A DNA stretch of 64,000 nt, from assembly GCA_004562395.1 (NCBI GenBank), contig SFQY01000007.1:21719-85718 (forward strand), written 5' to 3'. Origin of the DNA: a bacterium (lineage in GTDB: Bacteria > Bacillota > Clostridia > Oscillospirales > Oscillospiraceae). How positions within the stretch are numbered: position 1 is the first letter of the stretch; the number at the start of each line of letters is the position of its first letter. The position numbers were made by a program, and so were the translations under genes. The notes beneath the pieces were generated by a model. That model worked only from the letters and a program-made list of their open reading frames with translations. It was not told where the DNA came from and did not search any database. Of the stretch, positions 17,186-24,954 are shown in pieces.

Positions 17186-17644
17186 TCACTCTGAGGGGAA
17201 GATTTTTCTCAGGATCGGGGTCTGTTCCCGCTGCACATTGGAAAAGGTGCCGTAAAAACGGTCGGCATTTGGGTTTTGGGCGGGGATGAGGAAATATTCG
17301 TCAATGTGATTGTCCCGGCACCGCCTTTCCAGTTCCCGGAAAAGGCCCTGGGCGATGCATCTGTGCCGGTACGCCTTGCGCACGTACACCCAATCTACGT
17401 ATGCCATCCGGAAGCCGTCCTGGATGCAGCCGTAAAAGTGGTATTCCAGCCGACCCAGAACACGACCCTCCTCCACCGCCAGAATGGAGGTGGAGTGCCG
17501 GTAAAAGGGGTCGGCCACCCGGGCGCGGATCCCCTCCGGGTCCACAGTCTGCACAAACATCATTTCCGGGTCTTCGGCAGCGGCCCTTTCCAGATAGGCA
17601 AGGTAAGCGTCCACCGTTTCTTCGCTTAAGTCCCGGTATTCCAT
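17186..17644 (-). CDS. GNAT-family N-acetyltransferase
   Basis: 152 residues. The acetyl-CoA part is recognisable: YVDWVYVRKAYRHRCIAQGLFRELERRC (about residues 84-111 in two pieces) with the RxxG/A-like RHRCIAQ pyrophosphate loop, and the late NPNADRFYGTFSNVQRE (about 124-140) typical of beta-6/alpha-4. The substrate is unknown. The start codon overlaps the stop of the upstream msrC (TGATG), so it is translated with it. A second Met reading (17,647 as GTG) is less likely. Confidence 0.8.
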   Translation of the reverse strand: MEYRDLSEETVDAYLAYLERAAAEDPEMMFVQTVDPEGIRARVADPFYRHSTSILAVEEGRVLGRLEYHFYGCIQDGFRMAYVDWVYVRKAYRHRCIAQGLFRELERRCRDNHIDEYFLIPAQNPNADRFYGTFSNVQREQTPILRKIFPSE

Positions 17645-18099
17645 CACAGTCTCTCCTCCAGGGCTGCGGCCACCAGCTCCAGACCCGCCCGGTCCTCCGC
17701 CGTAAACCGGCCCACAGTGGGGCTGTCAATGTCCAGAACACCCCAGATGTTTCCGTCCTTGTGAAGGGGCACCACGATCTCGGAATTGGAAGCGCTGTCG
17801 CAGGCGATATGTCCCGGGAAATCATGGACGTTGGGAACCAGCTGCACCCGATCCTCCGCTGCGGCCGTGCCGCAGACACCCCTGCCCAGGGGAATGCGGA
17901 TGCAGGCGGGCTTTCCCTGGAAGGGGCCAAGAATCAGGCAGCCGTCTTCCATTTTGTAAAAGCCTGCCCAGTTGATGTCCGGCAGGGCCTGCCACAGCAG
18001 GGCAGAGACATTGGCCAGATTGGCTGTCTCATAGGGAACATCCTCCGTCAGGGCCAGAAGCTGCCGAACGAGCATGGGATAATTGACTGTTTGATCCAT
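17644..18099 (-). CDS. msrC: Free methionine-(R)-sulfoxide reductase (GAF domain)
   Basis: 151 residues forming one GAF domain. It reduces free methionine R-sulfoxide with thioredoxin-type electrons. The diagnostic block GPFQGKPACIRIPLGRGV is followed by CGTAAAEDR and VHDFPGHIACDSASNSEIVVP, which give the three conserved cysteines (about 67, 77 and 101) of the fRMsr active site. These residues separate it from signalling GAF domains. It shares a message with the GNAT gene that overlaps its stop. The 297-base gap upstream holds a degenerate intergenic repeat and the divergent spoIVB leader. Confidence 0.9.
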   Translation of the reverse strand: MDQTVNYPMLVRQLLALTEDVPYETANLANVSALLWQALPDINWAGFYKMEDGCLILGPFQGKPACIRIPLGRGVCGTAAAEDRVQLVPNVHDFPGHIACDSASNSEIVVPLHKDGNIWGVLDIDSPTVGRFTAEDRAGLELVAAALEERL

Positions 18100-18160
18100 A
18101 TGTGATTCCTCATTTTTTGATTTTTTTCAAACCGATCCTGCCTGGCTTAAAATTTTTGCG

Positions 18161-18223
18161 TAAAGGATGGTTTATATTGGCACCCCGCGTAGGGCCGACC
18201 GTTATTCAGATAGACGATCCTTT
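18161..18223. repeat. Degenerate short intergenic repeat
   Basis: TAAAGGATGGTTTA and TAGACGATCCTTT flank a short core containing CGTAGGGCCGACC; this looks like a shrunken copy of the family 2 element at 10,596-10,788. Confidence 0.35.
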
Positions 18224-18396
18224 CCCTGCCAAATTTCTGCATAAAACCGTCCCTTCTATCATATAAAATATGTTTCCGTCTTTCAAGTCAGAAATTCCCC
18301 GAAAGTCCAATGGGTTCCTCTTTTTTCGACTTTTTCAGCGGTTACAATCCGGCCGCCGGGTCATATTAAGAAGGCAGAGAAAAAGGAGGGCTGAGA

Positions 18397-19368
18397 ATGA
18401 AACGAATCACAGGTTCCATTGCTTTCACTTTCATATTATTGTTTACGCTGCTTCCGCTGCAGGCCCGGGCGGCGGAGCTGCTGATTCCTGTTGGAAAAAT
18501 CATTGGCTTGCAGCTTCGGGATGACACCGTGACAGTGGCGGCCTACGACGATTCTCTGGGCGGCTGCGCCAGAAACGCGGGGCTGAAGATCGGGGACGAG
18601 ATCGTGAAGATCAACGGCACGTCCATTGACTGTGCTGAGGATGTCCGGGCTGCTCTGGGCAGCGGCAGCACTGAGGTGGAGCTGACGGTACGGCGGGGCG
18701 GAAAGCTGAACGTTCTGCATCTGACCCCGGAGCAGACCGCGGAGGGTCCCCGACTGGGAGTTTTTCTGCGCCAGGGAATCGCGGGCATCGCGACCGTCAC
18801 CTTTTACGATCCGGAAACCGGAAAATTCGGCACCCTTGGTCACGGCGTCAGCACTTCCGGGGGAAAGCTTCTGCAAATGACCAGGGGCTATGCCTACGAG
18901 GCCCAGATTCAGTCCGTCAAAAAAGGGAAAAGCGGCGAGCCTGGGCAGCTGAAGGGCATTGCCGACGGGGAAACCGCTTTCGGAACCCTGCTGCGCAATA
19001 CGCCCCAGGGCGTCTTCGGAATCACCCAGCAGGGCTGGAAGGGAGAGCCGATCCCGGTAGCGTCCTTTGAGGAGGTCCACAGAGGGGCTGCCTTCATCCG
19101 TTCCACGGTATCCGGCGATAAAGCACAGGACTATTCTGTGGAAATTCTGAAAATCTATCCCGAAGACCGGGCCGACGGCCGGAATTTCCTGATCAAAGTG
19201 GTAGACCCCGCCCTCCTGTCCGCCACAGGAGGAATCGTTCAGGGAATGAGCGGCAGTCCGATCATCCAGGATGGAAAGCTGGTGGGGGCTGTGACACATG
19301 TTCTGGTCAATGATCCCACCACGGGCTACGGAATCTTCATTGAAAATATGCTGGACGCGGCAACTTGA
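18397..19368 (+). CDS. spoIVB: Sporulation serine peptidase SpoIVB
   Basis: 323 residues, a little shorter than B. subtilis SpoIVB. N-terminal signal anchor (about 5-26), a PDZ domain (about 50-115; GLKIGDEIVKINGT) and a chymotrypsin-like domain of the S55 family. Catalytic residues seen: His of GTLGHGVS (about 150) and Ser of GMSGSPIIQDG (about 290), with an Asp in the KVVDPALL stretch. In spore formers it is secreted from the forespore and cuts the SpoIVFA brake so that SpoIVFB can process pro-sigma-K, so it belongs to the same pathway as the interrupted sigK of this window. AAAGGAGGG lies ten bases upstream. A terminator follows; fragments of its 3' end recur at 20,180 and 21,279. Confidence 0.93.
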   Translation: MKRITGSIAFTFILLFTLLPLQARAAELLIPVGKIIGLQLRDDTVTVAAYDDSLGGCARNAGLKIGDEIVKINGTSIDCAEDVRAALGSGSTEVELTVRRGGKLNVLHLTPEQTAEGPRLGVFLRQGIAGIATVTFYDPETGKFGTLGHGVSTSGGKLLQMTRGYAYEAQIQSVKKGKSGEPGQLKGIADGETAFGTLLRNTPQGVFGITQQGWKGEPIPVASFEEVHRGAAFIRSTVSGDKAQDYSVEILKIYPEDRADGRNFLIKVVDPALLSATGGIVQGMSGSPIIQDGKLVGAVTHVLVNDPTTGYGIFIENMLDAAT

Positions 19369-19387
19369 CCAGCAAAACAGCTTTAAT

Positions 19388-19420
19388 AAAGCGTGGGTGT
19401 TTTGAATTACCCACGCTTTA
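19388..19420. terminator. Terminator between spoIVB and the convergent gene
   Basis: AAAGCGTGGGT pairs with ACCCACGCTTT around GTTTTGAATT; A/T-rich flanks on both sides allow use in both directions. Confidence 0.8.
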
Positions 19421-19429
19421 TATGTTTTC

Positions 19430-20008
19430 TCATTTATGCGCAATCCTTGCATTCCGCTTTTCAATATCCTGACGCATTTTTTGAATCTTGGCATACTCAC
19501 CTTTACACCATAAGCGGTCAATGAAAATCAGCGAGATAATCTCAAGCCCGACTGTTATGTACAGCGCCAGAAAGCATTCCCGGCGCTCTTGTTCCCAGGC
19601 GGCACAGGAAACAGAATCATCCAGAAACATGTTCTGCCCATTGTAAAGCTTCTCAATGTGATCGCCGCCCGCAATTGTTTCCGAATACACCAGTGAATAG
19701 GTTTCACCAGCAATCAGCATTTCTTTCAAATGTTCGACAGATACAAGTTTTTCCGGAATGACATACTTTCTGCCATCTTCTGTATTTAAAACAGTGGATT
19801 TTCCGCGTTGAAGCCCAATCGTTTCGCTGGAAATATGGGAATAAACAACTTCTGTATATTTCCAGTCATCAGGGGAGCCTAAACTGTATATCCCAAACAG
19901 CCACACAGGAATAAACAGCAGAATCGGAAACGTAATTGCATATTTCCAGAATATACTCTTCCTGACAGAACGGAGCGCTTCCTTTTTATTTTTTACATAG
20001 CCATCCAT
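19430..20008 (-). CDS. Unknown two-pass membrane protein
   Basis: 192 residues, not recognised. One hydrophobic segment lies at about 23-44 and a second at about 147-166; the stretch between them (about 45-145) would be outside the cell and contains GQNMFLDDSVSCAAWEQ, and the C-terminal tail is basic and helical (KIQKMRQDIEKRNARIAHK). Base composition is clearly AT-richer than the housekeeping genes around it, a sign of recent arrival. It sits alone between intact spoIVB and a stray spoIVB fragment. No Shine-Dalgarno better than AAGGGGGA is seen upstream. Confidence 0.6.
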   Translation of the reverse strand: MDGYVKNKKEALRSVRKSIFWKYAITFPILLFIPVWLFGIYSLGSPDDWKYTEVVYSHISSETIGLQRGKSTVLNTEDGRKYVIPEKLVSVEHLKEMLIAGETYSLVYSETIAGGDHIEKLYNGQNMFLDDSVSCAAWEQERRECFLALYITVGLEIISLIFIDRLWCKGEYAKIQKMRQDIEKRNARIAHK

Positions 20009-20179
20009 ATGAACATCCCCCTTAACAGAAGTATTATAGCTTAATTCGTGTATTTCCAGAACCCATGATCAGCCATATCCATAATAAAGTGTTTCCATCA
20101 TTATATCACATGTCTTTAATAATTGATAGATGGGAATGATACCTGTAATTGTTGTCCTTAATGACAATCACTCGTGCCC

Positions 20180-20257
20180 TCCAGCCCCATCATCCAGGAC
20201 GGCAGGCTCATCGGCGCTGTGACCCACGTTCTTGTGGACGACCCCACGGCAGTGTAA
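20180..20257 (+). pseudogene. spoIVB 3' fragment, copy 1
   Basis: Translates to SSPIIQDGRLIGAVTHVL then VDDPTAV and a stop, closely matching SpoIVB around its catalytic Ser and the residues after it. No upstream part of the gene is present. It is a remnant of a second spoIVB copy or of a duplication of the 3' end. The rest of the 20,009-20,347 gap is AT-rich and shows nothing else except the antitoxin leader. Confidence 0.8.
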
Positions 20258-20347
20258 GGAAATTGCGGGACAGAACGGATTCTTGTTGACGGAGTAGCTG
20301 AATTCTGATATAATTAGATTAGAATTTGACTATCAGGAGGAATGATT

Positions 20348-20614
20348 ATGAATATTCGACCTTCCGCCGCCATTCGTCAGAATTACAATGAAATCGCCGA
20401 TCTGTGCCGTAGAACCCAGGAGCCTGTATATCTCACCAAAAACGGAGAAGGTGACTTGGTCATTATGGACATTGAGAGCTTTACCCGCCGGGAGAAAATG
20501 CTGAAACTCCGGGAAAACCTCCTTGCTGTGGAAGAAGACCGGGCCATGGGCCGCCGGGGCTGCACCATTGATGAGCTGGAGAGTTTCTTGGATGGCATTC
20601 TGAACGAGGGATAA
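20348..20614 (+). CDS. Antitoxin, Phd/YefM family
   Basis: 88 residues. The N-terminus (NIRPSAAIRQNYNEIADLCR...PVYLTKNGEGDLVIMDIESF) is the Phd/YefM DNA-binding fold that represses its own promoter; the C-terminal half (ENLLAVEEDRAMGRRGCTIDELESFLDGIL) is the toxin-wrapping tail. AGGAGG is seven bases upstream of this ATG; an ATG six bases earlier lies too close to it. The toxin gene starts three bases after the stop. Together they form a type II toxin-antitoxin pair lying between two spoIVB fragments. Confidence 0.88.
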   Translation: MNIRPSAAIRQNYNEIADLCRRTQEPVYLTKNGEGDLVIMDIESFTRREKMLKLRENLLAVEEDRAMGRRGCTIDELESFLDGILNEG

Positions 20615-20617
20615 CCG

Positions 20618-20923
20618 ATGAAATACAAAGTGATCATCTCTGACAGAGCCAAAGAAATGCTCGGGCTGCACCTGCGTTTTCTGGCCCAGGTCAGCAGGCC
20701 GGCGGCAGTCAAACTGAAGCAGCGGTTTCTGGAGGAAATGCGCTCCCTGCAGGAAATGCCCCAGCGGTATCCGTTCTTCAATGAGGATTACATTCCCGTA
20801 AACAAGTATCACAAGCTGTATGTAGAAAACTGGTATCTCGTACTGTATCAGATTCGCGATGACACGGTATATGTGGACTGGATTGTGGATTGCAGACAGG
20901 ACTATCCGTGGCTGCTGAGATAG
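20618..20923 (+). CDS. Toxin, RelE/ParE superfamily
   Basis: 101 residues with the RelE/ParE beta-alpha-alpha-beta pattern: KYKVIISDRAKEML at the start, the two helices ending RYPFFNEDY, and the strands KLYVENWYLVLYQIR and VYVDWIVDCRQDY. The last element carries the Asp/Arg residues typical of ParE-like gyrase poisons rather than the RelE His/Lys set, so whether it cuts mRNA or poisons gyrase is open. It is held inactive by the antitoxin encoded three bases upstream. The stop is TAG, showing that TAG is used as a normal stop in this genome. Confidence 0.85.
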   Translation: MKYKVIISDRAKEMLGLHLRFLAQVSRPAAVKLKQRFLEEMRSLQEMPQRYPFFNEDYIPVNKYHKLYVENWYLVLYQIRDDTVYVDWIVDCRQDYPWLLR

Positions 20924-20935
20924 GAGAATTGTATC

Positions 20936-21265
20936 ATGAGGTTATTCCGCCCGGTGGGTCAAGCAGAATATGACCTGATTGCTCAGTCAAACTTCACTGC
21001 CTTTCCGCCCAGATTGCCGGAACAGCCAATTTTCTACCCTGTGTTGTCTGAACGGTATGCCTGGGAGATTTCAGAAAAATGGAATCGCCGTCATGCCGAC
21101 TCACAATACACCGGTTACGTTACTACTTTTGAAATTGATGATGCCTATATTTCTGAATTTCCGGTACAAACAGTCGGCGCAAGCTATCATCAGGAACTTT
21201 GGATTCCGGCGGAAGAGCTTGCGCGTTTTAATCAACACATTATTGGAAAAATCCAAATTTTGTAG
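20936..21265 (+). CDS. Small protein of the ADP-ribosylation/crystallin J1-annotated family
   Basis: 109 residues starting with RLFRPVGQAEYDLIAQS, followed by FPPRLPEQPIFYPVL and ending GASYHQELWIPAEELARFNQHIIGKIQI. Proteins with this layout are widespread in bacteria and are usually labelled ADP-ribosylation/crystallin J1, a name that has little experimental support. It follows the toxin-antitoxin pair by 12 bases with AGGAG before the start, so it is probably co-transcribed; a link with the pair is not established. Confidence 0.7.
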   Translation: MRLFRPVGQAEYDLIAQSNFTAFPPRLPEQPIFYPVLSERYAWEISEKWNRRHADSQYTGYVTTFEIDDAYISEFPVQTVGASYHQELWIPAEELARFNQHIIGKIQIL

Positions 21266-21278
21266 GTATCATCACTTA

Positions 21279-21353
21279 ACCCATGTGCCGGTCAATGATC
21301 CCACCGCAGGGTACGGCATTCGTATCGAAAACATGCTGGCCGCGGTGGGGTAA
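21279..21353 (+). pseudogene. spoIVB 3' fragment, copy 2
   Basis: Translates to THVPVNDPTAGYGIRIENML then AAVG and a stop, the last 24 residues of a SpoIVB (compare THVLVNDPTTGYGIFIENML in the intact gene). Together with the fragment at 20,180 it brackets the toxin-antitoxin genes. Confidence 0.8.
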
Positions 21354-21436
21354 TTTCCAGACAGGAGCAGATTTTGCCCCTGTCTTTTTTTGGCATCCTA
21401 TGTTATACTGAAAATAGGAAAAGGAGGGAACGCGCA

Positions 21437-22177
21437 ATGAAAAAGACGATAGGATGGATCCTGGTGATTGCAGGAGGGTTCTTTTGCGTTGTTGGTGTGC
21501 TATGTGTTCCTGTGGCATTTACTGCGGACAATATCCCATTTGGAGAGCGCATCGCTGTGCTGGTATCGTTCCTGGCCATAGCGGCTGTCAACGGTTTGAT
21601 TTGTTGGCTGGGCTTTCGGCTCAAGTCCGCCAAAAAAGACGCCAGAAAGCAGAAGACTGTGGATCAATGGATGACATCGCAGCTGCCGGCCCTGTATTTA
21701 CAGAAAAACAAAACGGTTTACCGCAATCAGTATATTGGGCGTCTGGAAAGCATTGGTTTCCAAAGGGAAGATGCCAAAAAGATATTTGATTTTGAGTGTG
21801 AAGTGATCCGGAAGTTCCCAAAGCCGTATTTGCTGCAGCCGCAGTTTACAAAAATGTGGTTTTTTGGTCTGAAGCAGCCATTCTTCCGGCAGTATCCAAA
21901 AACCAAGGAGGATATTCTGAAAGAGCGATATTTGACTGTCAGTGAGCTGTGCAAGATCATCGATGAAGCGGAGTGGCATTTCTGGAACAGCCATGAAAGA
22001 GAGCTTCCTGACGGCGTATGGCAGGAAATCTGTGAATGGCGCTTGAAAGGACCCGGAGCCGAATTCGCGATCCGCTATTTTGAGATGATTGAGAAAGCGA
22101 CTGGCATTCTGGAAGGAAGCCTTGCGGAATTGTCATCGGAACAAGGAAGACATTTAAGTCAGTATAAATGGAGATAA
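21437..22177 (+). CDS. Unknown protein with two N-terminal membrane helices
   Basis: 246 residues, not recognised. Residues about 5-30 and 42-62 are hydrophobic membrane segments; the remaining 180 residues are soluble, charged and rich in aromatic residues (WFFGLKQPFFRQYPK, EWHFWNSHERELPDGVW). Nothing in it suggests a catalytic motif. AAAGGAGGG lies nine bases before this ATG; the frame upstream of it reads through the spacer and is not used. Codon use is more AT-rich than in the housekeeping genes. It lies between the second spoIVB fragment and a large intergenic repeat. Confidence 0.6.
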   Translation: MKKTIGWILVIAGGFFCVVGVLCVPVAFTADNIPFGERIAVLVSFLAIAAVNGLICWLGFRLKSAKKDARKQKTVDQWMTSQLPALYLQKNKTVYRNQYIGRLESIGFQREDAKKIFDFECEVIRKFPKPYLLQPQFTKMWFFGLKQPFFRQYPKTKEDILKERYLTVSELCKIIDEAEWHFWNSHERELPDGVWQEICEWRLKGPGAEFAIRYFEMIEKATGILEGSLAELSSEQGRHLSQYKWR

Positions 22178-22181
22178 ATTC

Positions 22182-22444
22182 GTAAATGATCGTTTACGCT
22201 CGCCCCCCCAAAAAAACCTTCCCCCTCGGGGGAAGGTGCCCCAGTTCGCTTTCCTGGGGCGGATGAGGGGCTAGCGTGCCGAATTTTTCTCCGTACCAAA
22301 ACAGAAGTACAAGGTCGAAAGTATCCCCTTTTGTCGTTACCACCTCAGAAATCTCTACGTTCTCCCCTCATCCGTCACGGCTTCGCCGTGCCACCTTCCC
22401 CCGAGGGGGAAGGTTTTGGGGGTGCAAACATAAACGATCATTTA
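22182..22444. repeat. Large intergenic palindrome with terminal inverted repeats
   Basis: Bounded by GTAAATGATCGTTTAC (22,182-22,197) and TAAACGATCATTTA (22,431-22,444). Inside, AACCTTCCCCCTCGGGGGAA and its inverse near 22,393-22,416 flank a ~100-base middle. This and the flanking sequence up to the XRE remnant (22,445-22,648, with two GGAAACTA..GGTCG direct repeats) contain no gene. The ends match those of the element at 41,868. Confidence 0.75.
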
Positions 22445-22648
22445 GTCGATAAGCACAAAAGTTTTTTAGTGTTCAGGACTGTGGTCCCCGAAAATCTGAC
22501 CGCGGCAGAAGCGGTAAAGCGGGAAAAGTTCCCTATACCGGAAGGAAACTATCGGTCGAGTCAAGGAAACTACGGGTCGGTTGAGAAATCCGGAGGAAAA
22601 TGGTATGATATTCCCGTCAAAACCAACCATGGAAAGGATGCATATCAT

Positions 22649-23041
22649 ATGAAACAGACCCTTGGTATGATGATCGCGCAGCTCAGGAAGCAGAAGGGTA
22701 TGACCCAGCTGTAGCTGGCTGAAAAGATGGGAGTAACCGATAAGGCCGTGTCCAAATGGGAGCGTGATCTGTCCTGCCCGGATATCAACTCGCTTCCGAC
22801 TCTGGCGGAAACGCTGGGGGGTTCCGTGGAAGAGCTGATGCAGATCAAGAAGAAGGCCGAGACGCCCAAAGCAAGCGTTTCGGAAATCGTGGAAACCGTG
22901 CTGAAGGGCATCGCTCTGGCAATGGGAGTGACGGTGACCGTACTGACGATCCTGGATGCGGTGGATGCCAAGTCCGGCATGATCCTGCTGGGCCTTGGCC
23001 TGACTTGCGCGGGGATTTCCCTGATGAACGGCAAAAAATAA
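22649..23041 (+). pseudogene. XRE-family repressor broken by an in-frame TAG
   Basis: Begins MKQTLGMMIAQLRKQKGMTQ, the first helices of an XRE helix-turn-helix, then TAG at 22,712-22,714, and continues in the same frame LAEKMGVTDKAVSKWERDLS with no other change. The usual residue at the stop is Gln or Glu, so one CAG-to-TAG change explains it. The C-terminal part has a coiled/charged segment and a hydrophobic helix pair (about 90-128). AAAGGA precedes the ATG. Re-initiation at the in-frame ATG at 22,727 would make a 104-residue protein lacking the first DNA-binding helices. Confidence 0.8.
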
Positions 23042-23304
23042 GTCTGCGCGGAAGCGGTTGTCTTCCCCCGCGGCGGCTGCCCCCATGAAAATGGCCCGTA
23101 TCGGGACCGTTTTGTGGAGGCAGTTTTTCTGTTCCCGGTTGAAGTCGGAAAAGGATTCGGTTATAATGAAATCAGCTTTTTTCCCTTTGGAGCGCTGCTT
23201 CGGGTGCGCGGAGGAAAAAGCCGCCATGGATGGGATCTGGGTCCGGATCGGTTTCCGCGCGTTCCGCCGCGCAATTTCTGACAGTTTGAAAGGATATGGG
23301 GGTT

Positions 23305-24429
23305 ATGGGAAGGACATATTGCAGCATTCATGTCTGGTCTACAGAGCCTGTTGCCAACGGCGATTTTCGCTTCCAGAGCTTTTCCTCGGGATGGCAAACG
23401 TATCTGCCGGAGTGTGATGACTTTTCGAATCCGGAGGTCGCCCAGAAGATTGCCAGGAAAATATCCAAATCCACGCAGGCACCGGTATTGTGGTTTTATG
23501 AAGCGGATGGGGATTTTCTCTGCCTGAAATTCTATTTGGACGGAAAGCAATTTGCCAGCTACTCCGGTGACGGTATCGGCCCCAATAAAAACCTGTTTCA
23601 GATCCCGCAGCTGATCGGGTATGAGGAGGGGCAGAAACGCCGGTTCTCCAGGATCCTGAACTGTTCGGACCCGGAGCTTCAGATCCCGCTGCTGGAAGAA
23701 TTTTTTGGCGTGTGCCTGCTGCCGGTTCCGGAATGGCCGGAAGAAGATGCTCCGTCTGTTTCACGAACCCGCGGCGATTCCCGCTTCCGAGAGTTTGCAG
23801 AGGCGGAGAAGCTGCTTATGGGCAAACATGCTCCGGTCCGGGCGGAAATGGTACAGGAGCTGGAAGGGATCCTCCGGGATGCCGATTGGGAGTATCTGTG
23901 GTTTCCGGAAAGCCCCAAAGGGCCGCTTCCTCATTTCAGGACCCATTACTACCTGCTCAGCAAGGCCAGAGCAACAGGCGCTGAGAGTGTGCCGGTTTGT
24001 TTCCGAAACGGGCAAATTGAGCGCATTTCCCCGGAGGAAATGCGCAGGGAAGGGGCGGATCAACCCTATCCCCATCGGTGGATCGGAGAGGATCCCCGGT
24101 TCAGGCAGGAGTTCTGCCCTGATAGGTTGGTATTTGCCGATACCGCCCCGGCTGCGTACGCCGGAAGGGAAATGCGGCTCCCCGGGGGCTTCTATGGCCT
24201 GGGGTTTGACGGGAAGAAACGGCTGGTGCTGCATGATGACAGACAAACCTTCGCCATCGTGGACGAGAACCTGAAAATCGTCGCGAAACAGCGGCTGAAA
24301 GGGGATATCAGGGACATCGATGGCGATTATATCCTGACTGTGGGGGAGAAAGGGATCACCGGCACGATCAGAGTGTACCGGATGGTTGACGGAAAAAATA
24401 CAAATCATTCTGCCATGGGCGGAATATGA
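23305..24429 (+). CDS. Unknown protein
   Basis: 374 residues, no family recognised. The N-terminal 140 residues (starting MGRTYCSIHVWSTEP) have alternating strands and aromatic residues; a middle charged helix region follows (about 155-200), and the last 100 residues look like a beta-rich repeat with strands such as GLGFDGKKRLVLHDDRQTF, AIVDENLKIVAKQRL and YILTVGEKGITGTIRVYR, as in small propeller-like domains. No signal peptide or membrane segment is seen. GAAAGGA is about ten bases upstream of this ATG. The MazG-like gene begins 22 bases downstream on the same strand, so they are probably co-transcribed. Confidence 0.6.
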   Translation: MGRTYCSIHVWSTEPVANGDFRFQSFSSGWQTYLPECDDFSNPEVAQKIARKISKSTQAPVLWFYEADGDFLCLKFYLDGKQFASYSGDGIGPNKNLFQIPQLIGYEEGQKRRFSRILNCSDPELQIPLLEEFFGVCLLPVPEWPEEDAPSVSRTRGDSRFREFAEAEKLLMGKHAPVRAEMVQELEGILRDADWEYLWFPESPKGPLPHFRTHYYLLSKARATGAESVPVCFRNGQIERISPEEMRREGADQPYPHRWIGEDPRFRQEFCPDRLVFADTAPAAYAGREMRLPGGFYGLGFDGKKRLVLHDDRQTFAIVDENLKIVAKQRLKGDIRDIDGDYILTVGEKGITGTIRVYRMVDGKNTNHSAMGGI

Positions 24430-24451
24430 ATGGAACACGGAGGATGGACGG

Positions 24452-24802
24452 ATGCGGATAACCATTGACGCCCTGGAAGCCTATTTGGACAAGCTGTACG
24501 GCGGCCGGGGAAACGAGCAGGGGCTGTTCATGAAGCTGGTGGAAGAAATTGGAGAGGTGGCGGAAATTCTCAACAAGCGAACCGGACGAAAAGCGTCGGA
24601 GGGCTCCGATCTGCAGGCGGAGCTGGGAAGGGAGCTGGCGGATGTCATCCATTACGCCGCAGCCATCGCGGCAGTGAACAAGCTGGATCTGAATGACATC
24701 ATCCTTGAGAAGGACAGATCCGCAGCCGTGAAGTATCATCATGAGATCAATCTGGAGTCCTTCCTTCTGGAGTGCTGCGATCAGCTGCTTCCGGGGGAGT
24801 GA
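24452..24802 (+). CDS. MazG-like nucleotide pyrophosphohydrolase
   Basis: 116 residues, one MazG domain. The metal-binding acidic residues of the family are seen as KLVEEIGEVAEILNK (EExxE, about residues 28-42) and ELGRELADVIHYAAAIAAV (ExxxD, about 58-76). Such proteins hydrolyse NTPs or dNTPs to the monophosphate and can be housecleaning or phage-defence enzymes; the substrate is unknown. GGAGG lies six bases before the start. It follows the unknown gene at 23,305 on the same strand. Confidence 0.8.
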   Translation: MRITIDALEAYLDKLYGGRGNEQGLFMKLVEEIGEVAEILNKRTGRKASEGSDLQAELGRELADVIHYAAAIAAVNKLDLNDIILEKDRSAAVKYHHEINLESFLLECCDQLLPGE

Positions 24803-24883
24803 ACAACTGGTTTTTTCGGCCGTTTTTAGGAGAAGTTTGTACATGTACAATTTTTCTTTGCGTAATTTGGCGATTTTGTCCAC

Positions 24884-24914
24884 TTGACCGGTAGCGGCTA
24901 CCGGGTGATACACT
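24884..24914 (+). promoter_or_regulatory. MerR-type promoter of the aldo/keto reductase
   Basis: TTGACC (24,884-24,889) and TACACT (24,909-24,914) are 19 bases apart, the overlong spacer typical of MerR-family promoters. Between and overlapping the -35 box lies a perfect 17-base dyad, CCGGTAGC-G-GCTACCGG (24,888-24,904). MerR-type activators bind such a dyad and twist the DNA to realign the boxes. No MerR gene is in the neighbourhood. Confidence 0.75.
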
Positions 24915-24954
24915 ATGTGTATACCAGATTTTTACGGGATAAAGGAGTCTGAAC

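Noticed and set aside
22712..22714. TAG as a recoded sense codon in the XRE gene
   Set aside because: TAG is used as a normal stop at other genes here (for example the toxin gene ending at 20,923), so a nonsense mutation is simpler.
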